The position numbers and the translations under genes are program-made. Under the pieces are notes generated by a model that did no database searches, was not told the origin of the DNA, and saw only the letters and a list, made by a program, of their open reading frames with translations. A stretch of 64,000 bases of DNA, from the NCBI RefSeq assembly GCF_025628885.1, contig NZ_JAOTIF010000007.1, positions 161,395 to 225,394 on the forward strand, read 5' to 3'. Shown here one piece after another: positions 27,033 through 34,723 of the stretch. Each line of letters starts with the position of its first letter. Position 1 is the first letter of the stretch. Origin of the DNA: Paraflavisolibacter caeni. Its GTDB lineage: Bacteria; Bacteroidota; Bacteroidia; Chitinophagales; Chitinophagaceae.

Positions 27033-28196
27033 ATGAGGCTGACAAGAACAGGAATCCTTTCCAAAATTATAGGGGTTAAAGCACTTATCTTCTTATTTAT
27101 ATTACAGGGAAACGCCCAAATAAAGTATTTTAAAAACTTTCCTGATAAAGCCAATCCGGAGACTGTAGGTATTAAAATCACCGAACGCTTTCTTTCACGA
27201 CCACATTCGACTTATGGCAACCCATTGAAGATGAACCTTCCTGCACCACAGATCACTTATCCTGATGTGTGTACCTGGCTTGGGGGATTTTGGTTTGCAA
27301 AAGCAACCAATAATAAAGAGCTATTCAATAAACTGGAAGCTCGCTTCCAGCCACTGTTTACTACTGAAGCTAAGTTGCAACCCAAACCCAATCATGTTGA
27401 TAATAACGTTTTTGGTACACTCCCATTGGAACTATATATACAAACAAAAGAGCAGAAGTATTTAGATATGGGAATGCGCTATGCCAATACCCAGTGGGAA
27501 GTCCCTCAAAATGCAAGTGCTGCTGAGAAGAAGTGGGCTGATGGGGGATACTCCTGGCAAACCCGTATTTGGTTAGATGATATGTTTATGATCACAGCGA
27601 TACAAGCACAGGCATTCCGCGCTACCGGTGATTATAAATTTTTAAATCGGGCAGCCAAGGAAATGCTGGTTTACCTGGACTCAATTCAATTACCCAATGG
27701 CTTGTTTTATCATGCGCCATCAGCACACTTTAGCTGGGGCAGAGGTAATGGATGGATGGCTGTCGGAATGGCGGAATTGCTAAGGGCACTGCCCCAAAAT
27801 AATGCTGACCGTCCCAAGATTATGAGTGCTTATCTGAAAATGATGGCTACTCTTAAAGAAAACCAATCTCAAAATGGTATGTGGAGGCAAGTAGTAGATG
27901 ACGCAACCATGTGGGAGGAAACTTCCTGCACTGCCATGTTCACCTATGCTATGATTGTAGGGGTGCGCAAAGGCTGGCTACCTAAAAAAGAATATGGAGG
28001 TGTGGCTAGAAAAGCCTGGATAGCCCTTACAACAGGTTATATTGATGAGATTGGTGATGTTACTAAAGTGTGTGAGGGTACCAATATTGGTAACAGCAGC
28101 GAGCATTACCGCAATCGTCAAGGGCTCACAGGCGATCTGCATGGTCAGGCTCCGGTACTGTGGTGTGCTTATGCCCTAACAGCTCCAAAATTGTAA
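27033..28196 (+). CDS. GH105 unsaturated rhamnogalacturonyl hydrolase, exported
   Basis: A 387-residue protein with a signal peptide (to about residue 29, GNAQ). It has the GH105/GH88-type alpha/alpha-barrel motifs: RIWLDDMFMITAIQAQAF (Asp182/Asp183, one of which should be catalytic as in YteR), FSWGRGNGWMAVGMAELL (233-250) and MWEETSCTAMFTYAM. The enzyme removes the 4,5-unsaturated galacturonyl residue left at the non-reducing end by rhamnogalacturonan lyases. It is the clearest indicator that this PUL handles pectin. It follows the alpha-toroid gene and is closed by a hairpin at 28211. Confidence 0.88.
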   Translation: MRLTRTGILSKIIGVKALIFLFILQGNAQIKYFKNFPDKANPETVGIKITERFLSRPHSTYGNPLKMNLPAPQITYPDVCTWLGGFWFAKATNNKELFNKLEARFQPLFTTEAKLQPKPNHVDNNVFGTLPLELYIQTKEQKYLDMGMRYANTQWEVPQNASAAEKKWADGGYSWQTRIWLDDMFMITAIQAQAFRATGDYKFLNRAAKEMLVYLDSIQLPNGLFYHAPSAHFSWGRGNGWMAVGMAELLRALPQNNADRPKIMSAYLKMMATLKENQSQNGMWRQVVDDATMWEETSCTAMFTYAMIVGVRKGWLPKKEYGGVARKAWIALTTGYIDEIGDVTKVCEGTNIGNSSEHYRNRQGLTGDLHGQAPVLWCAYALTAPKL

Positions 28197-28210
28197 GAAA
28201 CATTTTAGAC

Positions 28211-28254
28211 TGAGTTGCCCTGTTTTTTACTGTCCATAAAAACAGGGCAACTCA
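28211..28254 (+). terminator. Long perfect hairpin after the GH105 gene
   Basis: A 17-base perfect stem (28211-28227 with 28238-28254) has a 10-base loop. The stem includes T5/A5 at the loop side; there is no T-run after it, so termination is likely but less certain than a classic one. Confidence 0.7.
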
Positions 28255-28270
28255 CTCACTTTAGTTCTTT

Positions 28271-28307
28271 GATACTTTTTGTTGAAAGAATGAAACTTAT
28301 TGTTGAA
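28271..28307. repeat. Two direct repeats, 21-base period, upstream of the GH43 gene
   Basis: GATACTTTTTGTTGAA (28271-28286) and GAAACTTATTGTTGAA (28292-28307) match at 14 of 16 positions with a start-to-start distance of 21 bases. Both fit the core WACTTNTTNNTGWA that also describes the three repeats at 24974-25036. They lie about 55 bases upstream of the GH43 start. Confidence 0.55.
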
Positions 28308-28361
28308 GTTATTCCTATCATTCTTCCAATCTTTACTTTCCAAAATTTCCCATTCCAAAAA

Positions 28362-29981
28362 ATGAGAATTCGATTGCTTTCAATAAAAAGTTTACCAATC
28401 ATATTAGCAGGATTAATGCTGGTTATTTTCGCAGGCTGTAGTAAGAAAGATGAGGAAACGACCAGTACTCCTACTGTCGATCCTCCTATTATACCACCAG
28501 TAAGTACCTTTGCCGGACCGACTTACGCTGATAATTATACCTCTATATCTGCCTGGGCTAGTCGTTCGCAATGGAATTTGGCTAATGTACATGACCCCAC
28601 AGTGGAAAAATGCAGTGAATATTATTACATGTACCAGACTGACGCTTCTTATGGTAATGTGCATGAGGGACAAGGACATTATCCTTATCGTCGTTCCAAG
28701 GACCTGGTCAATTGGGAATTCATGGGTATGGCTTTCAGTACTGTACCTGCCTGGGTAAAAGATTCTTTGAACAATAAGCGGGCTCGTATGTCGCCAGCCT
28801 TGCCTCCAATTGAAAATCCTAGTTATGGTTTTTGGGCACCGCACATAAAGAAGGTTGGCAATAAATACAGGTTATATTATAGCGTAGTGGTTACCAATCC
28901 AATTGTAGGAACTGACCCTAATACATCGTGGACAGAACGTGCTTTTATTGGACTTGCTGAATCAGATGACCTGGCAACCAATCAGTGGGTAGACAAAGGG
29001 ATGGTAGTGTGTTCTGAGCCTGATGGGGTAAGGAGTTATACCAGGAACGGAGCCAATGACTGGAGTGGTTATTTTAAGTTCAATGCTATTGATCCCACAT
29101 TTATTGTTACTCCTGAAGGCGAACATTGGTTGATCTATGGTTCGTGGCATAGTGGCATTGCTGCCCTGAAATTGAATCCGGCAACAGGTAAACCTGACAA
29201 ACTGGAAACCATTGATGATTATGGCGTACGTATAGCAGGACGAGGCAACGTAAATACAAATCGCTGGCAGGCTTTGGAAGGCCCTGAAATCATTTATAAC
29301 CAGGTTACAGGGTACTATTACCTCTTCCTTGCTTATGATGAACTTTCGATTGCTTATAATACACGGGTAGCGCGTTCTAGGAATATTACCGGACCATATG
29401 TTGGAATCGATGGAGCGAGTGTAACCACTGGTGCAGAATGCTGGCCGATGTTAACTCACCCCTATGCATTTAGTGGGCATACAGGATGGGTGGGCATTTC
29501 ACATTGTTCCATATTTCAAAATCCTGATACAAAAGAATGGTTCTATGCTTCGCAGGGTCGATTGCCAGAGAATGTACCGGGCATAAATGTGTCCAACGCC
29601 GTAATGATGGGACATGTTAGACAAATTCACTGGACTGAAGATGGTTGGCCTGTGATTGCTCCTGAGCGTTATGCAGGAGTTCCCAAAACCACTATTAAGG
29701 AAGAATATATTCCTGGTACATGGGAGCAAATCACCATGCAATACCAATATAAAGTAATTCAACAACCAATTACTATGTTGTTAACAATTGATAAAAAGGT
29801 AAGCGGAGGCGTAACAGGAACATGGTCGCTGGATACGACAAAAGGAATACTTACCATAAATAATATAAAATATAATTTATCAAATGCATGGAATTGGGAA
29901 TCTGTTCCACGAAAAGTAACTGTTACCTATTCCGGCCTGACTTTAACAGGGCGTCCGATTTGGGCAAAAAAAGTGCAATAG
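28362..29981 (+). CDS. GH43-family arabinanase-like lipoprotein
   Basis: The ATG at 28362 gives 539 residues with a lipobox (FAGC, Cys26); upstream in-frame starts would bury the signal. The five-bladed propeller residues of GH43 are visible: Asp78 in VHDPT (base), Asp244 in IDPTF (pKa modulator) and Glu306 in LEGPE (acid), plus RRSKDLVNWEF. The extra C-terminal beta domain (about 450-539) and the calcium/His region HCSIF fit endo-1,5-alpha-L-arabinanases of the GH43 subfamily 4/5 type, which attack arabinan side chains of rhamnogalacturonan I. It should sit on the outer surface as a lipoprotein. It is its own unit, behind a hairpin and a paired repeat. Confidence 0.85.
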   Translation: MRIRLLSIKSLPIILAGLMLVIFAGCSKKDEETTSTPTVDPPIIPPVSTFAGPTYADNYTSISAWASRSQWNLANVHDPTVEKCSEYYYMYQTDASYGNVHEGQGHYPYRRSKDLVNWEFMGMAFSTVPAWVKDSLNNKRARMSPALPPIENPSYGFWAPHIKKVGNKYRLYYSVVVTNPIVGTDPNTSWTERAFIGLAESDDLATNQWVDKGMVVCSEPDGVRSYTRNGANDWSGYFKFNAIDPTFIVTPEGEHWLIYGSWHSGIAALKLNPATGKPDKLETIDDYGVRIAGRGNVNTNRWQALEGPEIIYNQVTGYYYLFLAYDELSIAYNTRVARSRNITGPYVGIDGASVTTGAECWPMLTHPYAFSGHTGWVGISHCSIFQNPDTKEWFYASQGRLPENVPGINVSNAVMMGHVRQIHWTEDGWPVIAPERYAGVPKTTIKEEYIPGTWEQITMQYQYKVIQQPITMLLTIDKKVSGGVTGTWSLDTTKGILTINNIKYNLSNAWNWESVPRKVTVTYSGLTLTGRPIWAKKVQ

Positions 29982-30052
29982 CGATATGATTGTTGTGTGG
30001 TGTTGAAAAGTTTCAATTAAAAGAAATAGAAATATTGCAGCCACGAAAGGTT

Positions 30053-30259
30053 ATGATGAGATTACACGTGTACTACAAGAGATTTGCGTTTATTAATTTG
30101 AATGCAGTTAATTTTATTCCTAAGGATAATCCCGCATTACCCGATTATCACCGGCGACTGGGTGAAATTTTATTAATAGGGCAAAAATGTTATGCAGACC
30201 AAATGGAGCGGAATGGATGTGGTGCTAAGACCTTTGGCTCATTAAAAAACGAGAGATGA
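30053..30259 (+). pseudogene. 5' or internal fragment of a larger gene, 68 residues, function unknown
   Basis: The frame (ATG at 30053) encodes VYYKRFAFINLNAVNFIPKD, then ALPDYHRRLGEILLIGQ and ADQMERNGCGAKTFG, and then ends in LKNER. The pattern of Asn/Phe-x-Pro-Lys, Pro-Asp-Tyr-x-x-Arg and Met-x-Arg-x-Gly-x-Gly-x-Lys-Thr-Phe recalls the beginning of large secreted metalloprotease-like proteins of Bacteroidota and Planctomycetota, from memory. It has no signal peptide and is cut off where the GH95-like gene begins (TGA overlaps an ATG at 30256). I read it as the remnant of a deleted gene. Confidence 0.4.
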
Positions 30260-30273
30260 CTATTAAACAACAT

Positions 30274-32517
30274 ATGAACAAAAAAAAGATTTTCTATTTC
30301 CTCATAATTACAGTGTTCCTGGCGCAAACAGGTTTTGCTCAAACAAATACTACTGCTATCAATTGGCAAAAATTTCTTTCCCGCAACGATTTGGTGTTTG
30401 ATACGCTTACTACCAAGTGGGAAGAAGGCGTTTTTACTGGCAATGGTTTGCTTGGCGCTATGCTATACATGAAGAATAGCAATGCCCTGCGCCTGGAGGT
30501 GGGTCGTACGGATGTAATAGATGGTAGAGAAGGTTCGCCGGCATTTGAAAAAGCTCGTTTGCCCATCGGGCATTTTGAGCTCAGACCGGAAGGGAAAATT
30601 TTAAAGAATACCGCCCGCCTTGATCTATGGAATGCTGAGGCCAATGGAACGATTGTAACTGATAAAGGAACGATTCAATGGCGTACAGCTACACTTTCAC
30701 AGACGAACGTTATTGTTTTTGAAACGAAAGTGAGTGCTGGTGAAAGAAAATTTCAGTGGCAGTTTCATCCGGAAGTTTCCATTAGCCCCCGCACAAAATC
30801 CAGGAAGACTCCTAATGGATATGTGGCTAATCCACCCTCTATTCTTGCAATGACTGGAGCGGTTGAATACTGTAAACAGCCGATGCTTGCCGGTGGCGAT
30901 TACACGACGGCATGGGCCGCTAAAAATAAAGCGAATAGCAAGATATACTACATATCAGTTGCCATCAATAGAAAACAATCTTCAGTTGATGAGGCAATAC
31001 AAACTGTGAGCAATGGTGCAAAAGATAACTTGCAGCAATTGCTGAATGTACACAGACAATGGTGGCATCAATATTATCCCCAGAGTTTTATATCGCTGCC
31101 TGATGCAAGACTGGAAAGTTTTTATTGGATACAGCAATATAAACTGGCCTCGGCTACCAGGGAAGGAAAACCAGCGTTAGATTTGATGGGCCCCTGGTTT
31201 CGGTATACCCCATGGCCGGCTTATTGGTTTAACCTGAATATTCAGTTGACCTATTCGCCGCTTTACGCAGCCAATCAGTTGGATTTAGCTAACGGGCTTG
31301 TAAAAATGATTGATGAGGGCAAAGAGAACCTGAGCAGGAATGTACCTGTAGCCTACCGACACAATGCGCTGGCGCTGGGCCGCGCTGCTACGAGCGATTT
31401 GTACAGCCCGGTAAAAGTGAATCCATTACGAGATACAACTGCTTCAGAATCGGACCTCGAGCTGGGAAATCTTACCTGGTGTTTATATAATTACTGGTTG
31501 CAGTATCGCTATACAATGGACGAAAGTGTAAAAGCAAAACTTTTTCCATTGTTAAAGGGAAGCATCAACTATTACCTGGATGTGATGACGAAAGAAGAGG
31601 ATGGCAAATGGCATTTGCCGCATACCCATTCGCCTGAATACCCCGGTGGTATTACAAGAGATTGTAATTATGATTTGTCATTGTTTCGTTGGGGCTGTGC
31701 TACTTTATTAAAGATAAATCCGGGCGATAGCCTTGCTCCACGATGGAAAGATGTATTGATTAATCTTACCGATTATCCCACGGACGCAAATGGCTTGCGG
31801 ATTGGCCGGGATGTGGCATTTAATAAATCCCACCGTCATTATTCACATATGCTGATGATTCATCCTTTGTGCATCATGAATTGGGAGCAGCCAGAAAGCA
31901 GGCCGCTGATAGAAAAATCATTGCAACACTGGCTTAGTCTTAAATCGGAATTTGCCGGATTTTCATTTACGGGCAGTGCATCAATACATGCCGTAATGGG
32001 CCAAGGTGATAAAGCCCTTGACTATCTGAATCAATTATTCGGCTATACGAAACCTAATACGATGTATTTAGAAGAAGGGCCTGTAATTGAAACGCCGCTG
32101 GCTGCCGCCACCTCGATTCAGGAGTTATTATTACAAAGCTGGGGCGAAAAGATCAGGGTATTTCCTGCAGTTCCATCTTCATGGAAGGATCTGTCATTTG
32201 AAAACTTAAGAACGGAAGGCGCATTTTTAATCAGTGCGGTTCGAAAAGACGGTGAAACAAAATGGGTAAAGATAAAAAGCTTGGCTGGTGAGCCTTGTAT
32301 TATTCGTCCAAATATGGAGGGAAAGCTACAGATTAAAGGCCAGGTACAATTGAAGGATTTAGGGAATGGCACTTATTCTTTTCAACTTAAGAAAGGCGAA
32401 GAAGCTATTTTATATAAAAACGAGAATGACTTATCATTGAAGGCTGATGCTGTGAAGCAAGATGGACGAATTAATTATTGGGGAAAAACATTAAGTAAGC
32501 TAACTGCTAAAAATTGA
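30274..32517 (+). CDS. Exported GH95-like glycoside hydrolase
   Basis: The ATG at 30274 (MNKKKIFYFLIITVFLAQTGFAQ) gives 747 residues with a signal peptide; an ATG at 30256 adds six residues. An N-terminal beta-sandwich (about 25-260, WEEGVFTGNGLLGAMLY) is followed by an alpha/alpha barrel (about 265-640) with LPHTHSPEYPGG, FNKSHRHYSHMLMIHPL and WGEKIRVFPAVPSSW. This is the layout of GH95 (1,2-alpha-L-fucosidase or alpha-L-galactosidase). Substrate is not predictable; in a pectin locus alpha-L-galactose or alpha-L-fucose of rhamnogalacturonan II or xyloglucan would fit. A terminator follows at 32626. Confidence 0.7.
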   Translation: MNKKKIFYFLIITVFLAQTGFAQTNTTAINWQKFLSRNDLVFDTLTTKWEEGVFTGNGLLGAMLYMKNSNALRLEVGRTDVIDGREGSPAFEKARLPIGHFELRPEGKILKNTARLDLWNAEANGTIVTDKGTIQWRTATLSQTNVIVFETKVSAGERKFQWQFHPEVSISPRTKSRKTPNGYVANPPSILAMTGAVEYCKQPMLAGGDYTTAWAAKNKANSKIYYISVAINRKQSSVDEAIQTVSNGAKDNLQQLLNVHRQWWHQYYPQSFISLPDARLESFYWIQQYKLASATREGKPALDLMGPWFRYTPWPAYWFNLNIQLTYSPLYAANQLDLANGLVKMIDEGKENLSRNVPVAYRHNALALGRAATSDLYSPVKVNPLRDTTASESDLELGNLTWCLYNYWLQYRYTMDESVKAKLFPLLKGSINYYLDVMTKEEDGKWHLPHTHSPEYPGGITRDCNYDLSLFRWGCATLLKINPGDSLAPRWKDVLINLTDYPTDANGLRIGRDVAFNKSHRHYSHMLMIHPLCIMNWEQPESRPLIEKSLQHWLSLKSEFAGFSFTGSASIHAVMGQGDKALDYLNQLFGYTKPNTMYLEEGPVIETPLAAATSIQELLLQSWGEKIRVFPAVPSSWKDLSFENLRTEGAFLISAVRKDGETKWVKIKSLAGEPCIIRPNMEGKLQIKGQVQLKDLGNGTYSFQLKKGEEAILYKNENDLSLKADAVKQDGRINYWGKTLSKLTAKN

Positions 32518-32625
32518 AGCCCGGGTTCATTTTAAAAACTTCTTTTCCGTAGTAGTGCAGGTAAGCGCTTTGGAAAGTTTATACTTTCTGTATCGAAATA
32601 TGCAATTTTGACTAACTGTCCATCG

Positions 32626-32653
32626 TCCGCTGTATCCACAGCGGATTTTTTTT
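32626..32653 (+). terminator. Intrinsic terminator after the GH95-like gene
   Basis: TCCGCTGT (32626-32633) pairs with ACAGCGGA (32638-32645) around a 4-base loop, followed by eight T. Confidence 0.9.
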
Positions 32654-32667
32654 AAGATTTTTTTTAG

Positions 32668-32719
32668 TTTCATTGCACCCTTTCCCTTTATTTTTGTTTA
32701 ACAAAATTGTCAAACAAAA
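32668..32719 (+). promoter_or_regulatory. Promoter and overlapping inverted repeat (TetR operator candidate)
   Basis: TATTTTTG at 32689-32696 is a perfect TAnnTTTG -7 box, with TTTC at 32668-32671 as possible -33. The inverted repeat TTTTGTTT (32692-32699) / AAACAAAA (32712-32719) overlaps the -7 box and ends 7 bases before the TetR start, as expected for an autoregulated repressor. Confidence 0.55.
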
Positions 32720-32725
32720 TCGTAA

Positions 32726-33328
32726 ATGCCTGTTAAGGACTGCAAAACTGAGCAACATATTAAGGAAACTGCCCGGCGTATTTTTTTAAAAGAAGGGAAG
32801 ATGCTGGCAACGACCCAGGAAATTGCTGATGCAGCGGGGGTTAACCGTACATTGCTGCATTATTATTTCCGGTCAAGGGATATGCTGTTCAATGTTGTAT
32901 TTACGGAGGCTCTGACAAAGTTGAGGGAAAGACTTCATGAAGTGATTGGTTCACAGTTAGGGTTTAGACAAAAAGTTGAAAAACTTCTGGATGTATTTTT
33001 TGAAGACCTGACTGAATTGCCTTACCTGGAAACTTTTATTACACTTCAGTTGAACCAGGAGCCTCATAAATACGAAGAAATGTTTGTCCATTTGCCTGGA
33101 GGCAAAGAACGGATCAGGAATTTTTTAAAGGAAATTCATCATGAAATGGAAAAAGGCACCATTCCTGTAATGAAGCCAATTAACTATATGATGAACATTT
33201 TCGCATTGATAGCTTATCCTTATGTAGCCAAACCTGTTTTTAAAAATATGTTTGATTTAAGTGATACAGCTTATAATAAGCTATTGCTGGATCGTAAGGA
33301 AATGATTTTGTCTCTTCTCTTTAATTAA
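32726..33328 (+). CDS. TetR/AcrR-family transcriptional regulator
   Basis: This 200-residue protein has the N-terminal TetR helix-turn-helix (about 10-57, ARRIFLKEGKMLATTQEIADAAGVNRTLLHYYFRSRDML) and a helical ligand-binding C-terminal part. It lies directly upstream of and codirectional with an RND efflux operon, which TetR proteins commonly repress. The inverted repeat over its own -7 box suggests autoregulation. The inducing ligand is unknown. Confidence 0.88.
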   Translation: MPVKDCKTEQHIKETARRIFLKEGKMLATTQEIADAAGVNRTLLHYYFRSRDMLFNVVFTEALTKLRERLHEVIGSQLGFRQKVEKLLDVFFEDLTELPYLETFITLQLNQEPHKYEEMFVHLPGGKERIRNFLKEIHHEMEKGTIPVMKPINYMMNIFALIAYPYVAKPVFKNMFDLSDTAYNKLLLDRKEMILSLLFN

Positions 33329-33446
33329 GGTGAAGAGGTGAATCATCATTGATGACCGCTTCTCTATTTCAAGAATTTTTATTGTTTTCGATTGCCCGCC
33401 TTTGAAATTAGATTTTCCAAAAGCAACATTATAATTAGCAACAATT

Positions 33447-34643
33447 ATGAAGAAAAGTGTACGACTTTCAGGGCTTCCTTTATTCTTATTTGTATTTATT
33501 CTCTTGTCGTGTGGTGGAAAAGGCAAGAATGCAGGTGCAGCTGGTGGTCCTGGCGGCGCTGGCGCCAACGAGATAAAAGTTTATTCGGTTCTTACCATTA
33601 CCTCACGGAGTACAACCTTATTTTCAGATTACCCTTCAACCATCCAAGGTCAACAGAACATTGAAATCCGTCCAAAAATTGATGGTTACATTGAAAAGAT
33701 TTATGTGGATGAGGGCGCAACTGTCAGAAAAGGTCAACCACTTTTTCAGATCAGTGCACCACAATATGAGCAGGGTGTAAGAACTGCCCAGGCTAACATT
33801 AAAATTGCGCAGGCCGACGTCAATGCTGCTCAGATGCAGGTGGAAAAGGTTCGCCCCCTGGTAGAGAAAAATATAATCAGCCAATATGAGCTTCAATCGG
33901 CGCAATTCACCTTGCAAGCAAAACAAGCAGCGCTTGCGCAAGCAAGAGCCTCTTTTGCCAACGCCAGAACCAACCTTGGTTATACAAGTATTACGAGTCC
34001 TGTTGATGGAGTCGTTGGTGTCATACCTCATAAAATTGGTAGCCTGGTAAGTAGTAACACTGCAGAACCTTTAACTACCGTATCCAACATTGGAAATATC
34101 TATGCTTATTTTTCTATTAATGAAAAGATGGCATTGGAGTTTTCGAAGAATACGCCCGGAGCTACTGTTCAGCAACGTCTTGCTACCATTCCTCCTGTTA
34201 CCTTGATCCTTCCAAATGGTACAGAATTTTCACAGAAAGGCCGTATTGAAACTGCCAGCGGGTTGATCAATACAGAAACCGGTTCAATCAGTGTAAGAGC
34301 AACATTTCCTAACCCTGGTAATATCATCAGGAGTGGTAGCAGTGGTGTGGTTCGAATACCCAGAACAGTTGATTCAGCTCTTTTGATTCCACAAAAGGCT
34401 ACTTACGAGATCCAGGGAAAGAAGTTTGTTTATGTTGTTGAAAGTACGGGAACAGTCAGGAGTGTCGAGGTCAAGGTGATGGATAGTAACAATGGGCAAT
34501 ACTATGTTGTTCAGCAGGGGTTAAATCCAGGTGAAAAAATCGTATTGGAAGGAGTTGCTTCTTTAAGAGAAGGGGCGGCAATTAAGCCGAGAGAAGTGAA
34601 TTCTGATAGTGTATATAGGGTAATGACGAATGTAGAGAGATGA
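33447..34643 (+). CDS. RND efflux periplasmic adaptor (membrane fusion) lipoprotein
   Basis: A 398-residue lipoprotein (LLSC, Cys22) followed by a Gly/Ala-rich linker. The adaptor parts appear in order: beta-barrel strand and lipoyl half (IEIRPKIDGYIEKIYVDEGATVRKGQPLFQI, about 72-102), a helical hairpin (about 105-170), the second lipoyl half (LGYTSITSPVDGVVGVIPHKIGSLV) and beta-barrel/membrane-proximal domains. It links the inner-membrane pump to the outer-membrane channel encoded downstream. It is 118 bases after the TetR gene. Confidence 0.92.
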   Translation: MKKSVRLSGLPLFLFVFILLSCGGKGKNAGAAGGPGGAGANEIKVYSVLTITSRSTTLFSDYPSTIQGQQNIEIRPKIDGYIEKIYVDEGATVRKGQPLFQISAPQYEQGVRTAQANIKIAQADVNAAQMQVEKVRPLVEKNIISQYELQSAQFTLQAKQAALAQARASFANARTNLGYTSITSPVDGVVGVIPHKIGSLVSSNTAEPLTTVSNIGNIYAYFSINEKMALEFSKNTPGATVQQRLATIPPVTLILPNGTEFSQKGRIETASGLINTETGSISVRATFPNPGNIIRSGSSGVVRIPRTVDSALLIPQKATYEIQGKKFVYVVESTGTVRSVEVKVMDSNNGQYYVVQQGLNPGEKIVLEGVASLREGAAIKPREVNSDSVYRVMTNVER

Positions 34644-34723
34644 TGATAGATAATAGATTATAGATGGTAGAGTGATTTATCATGAGTTAATTATTAAATG
34701 AGGTTTCGTTAAGAGAAGAAGTT

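Noticed and set aside
28215..28361. N-terminal extension of the GH43 protein
   Set aside because: The extra 49 codons run through the hairpin and repeat region upstream, and only the ATG at 28362 gives a proper lipoprotein signal.
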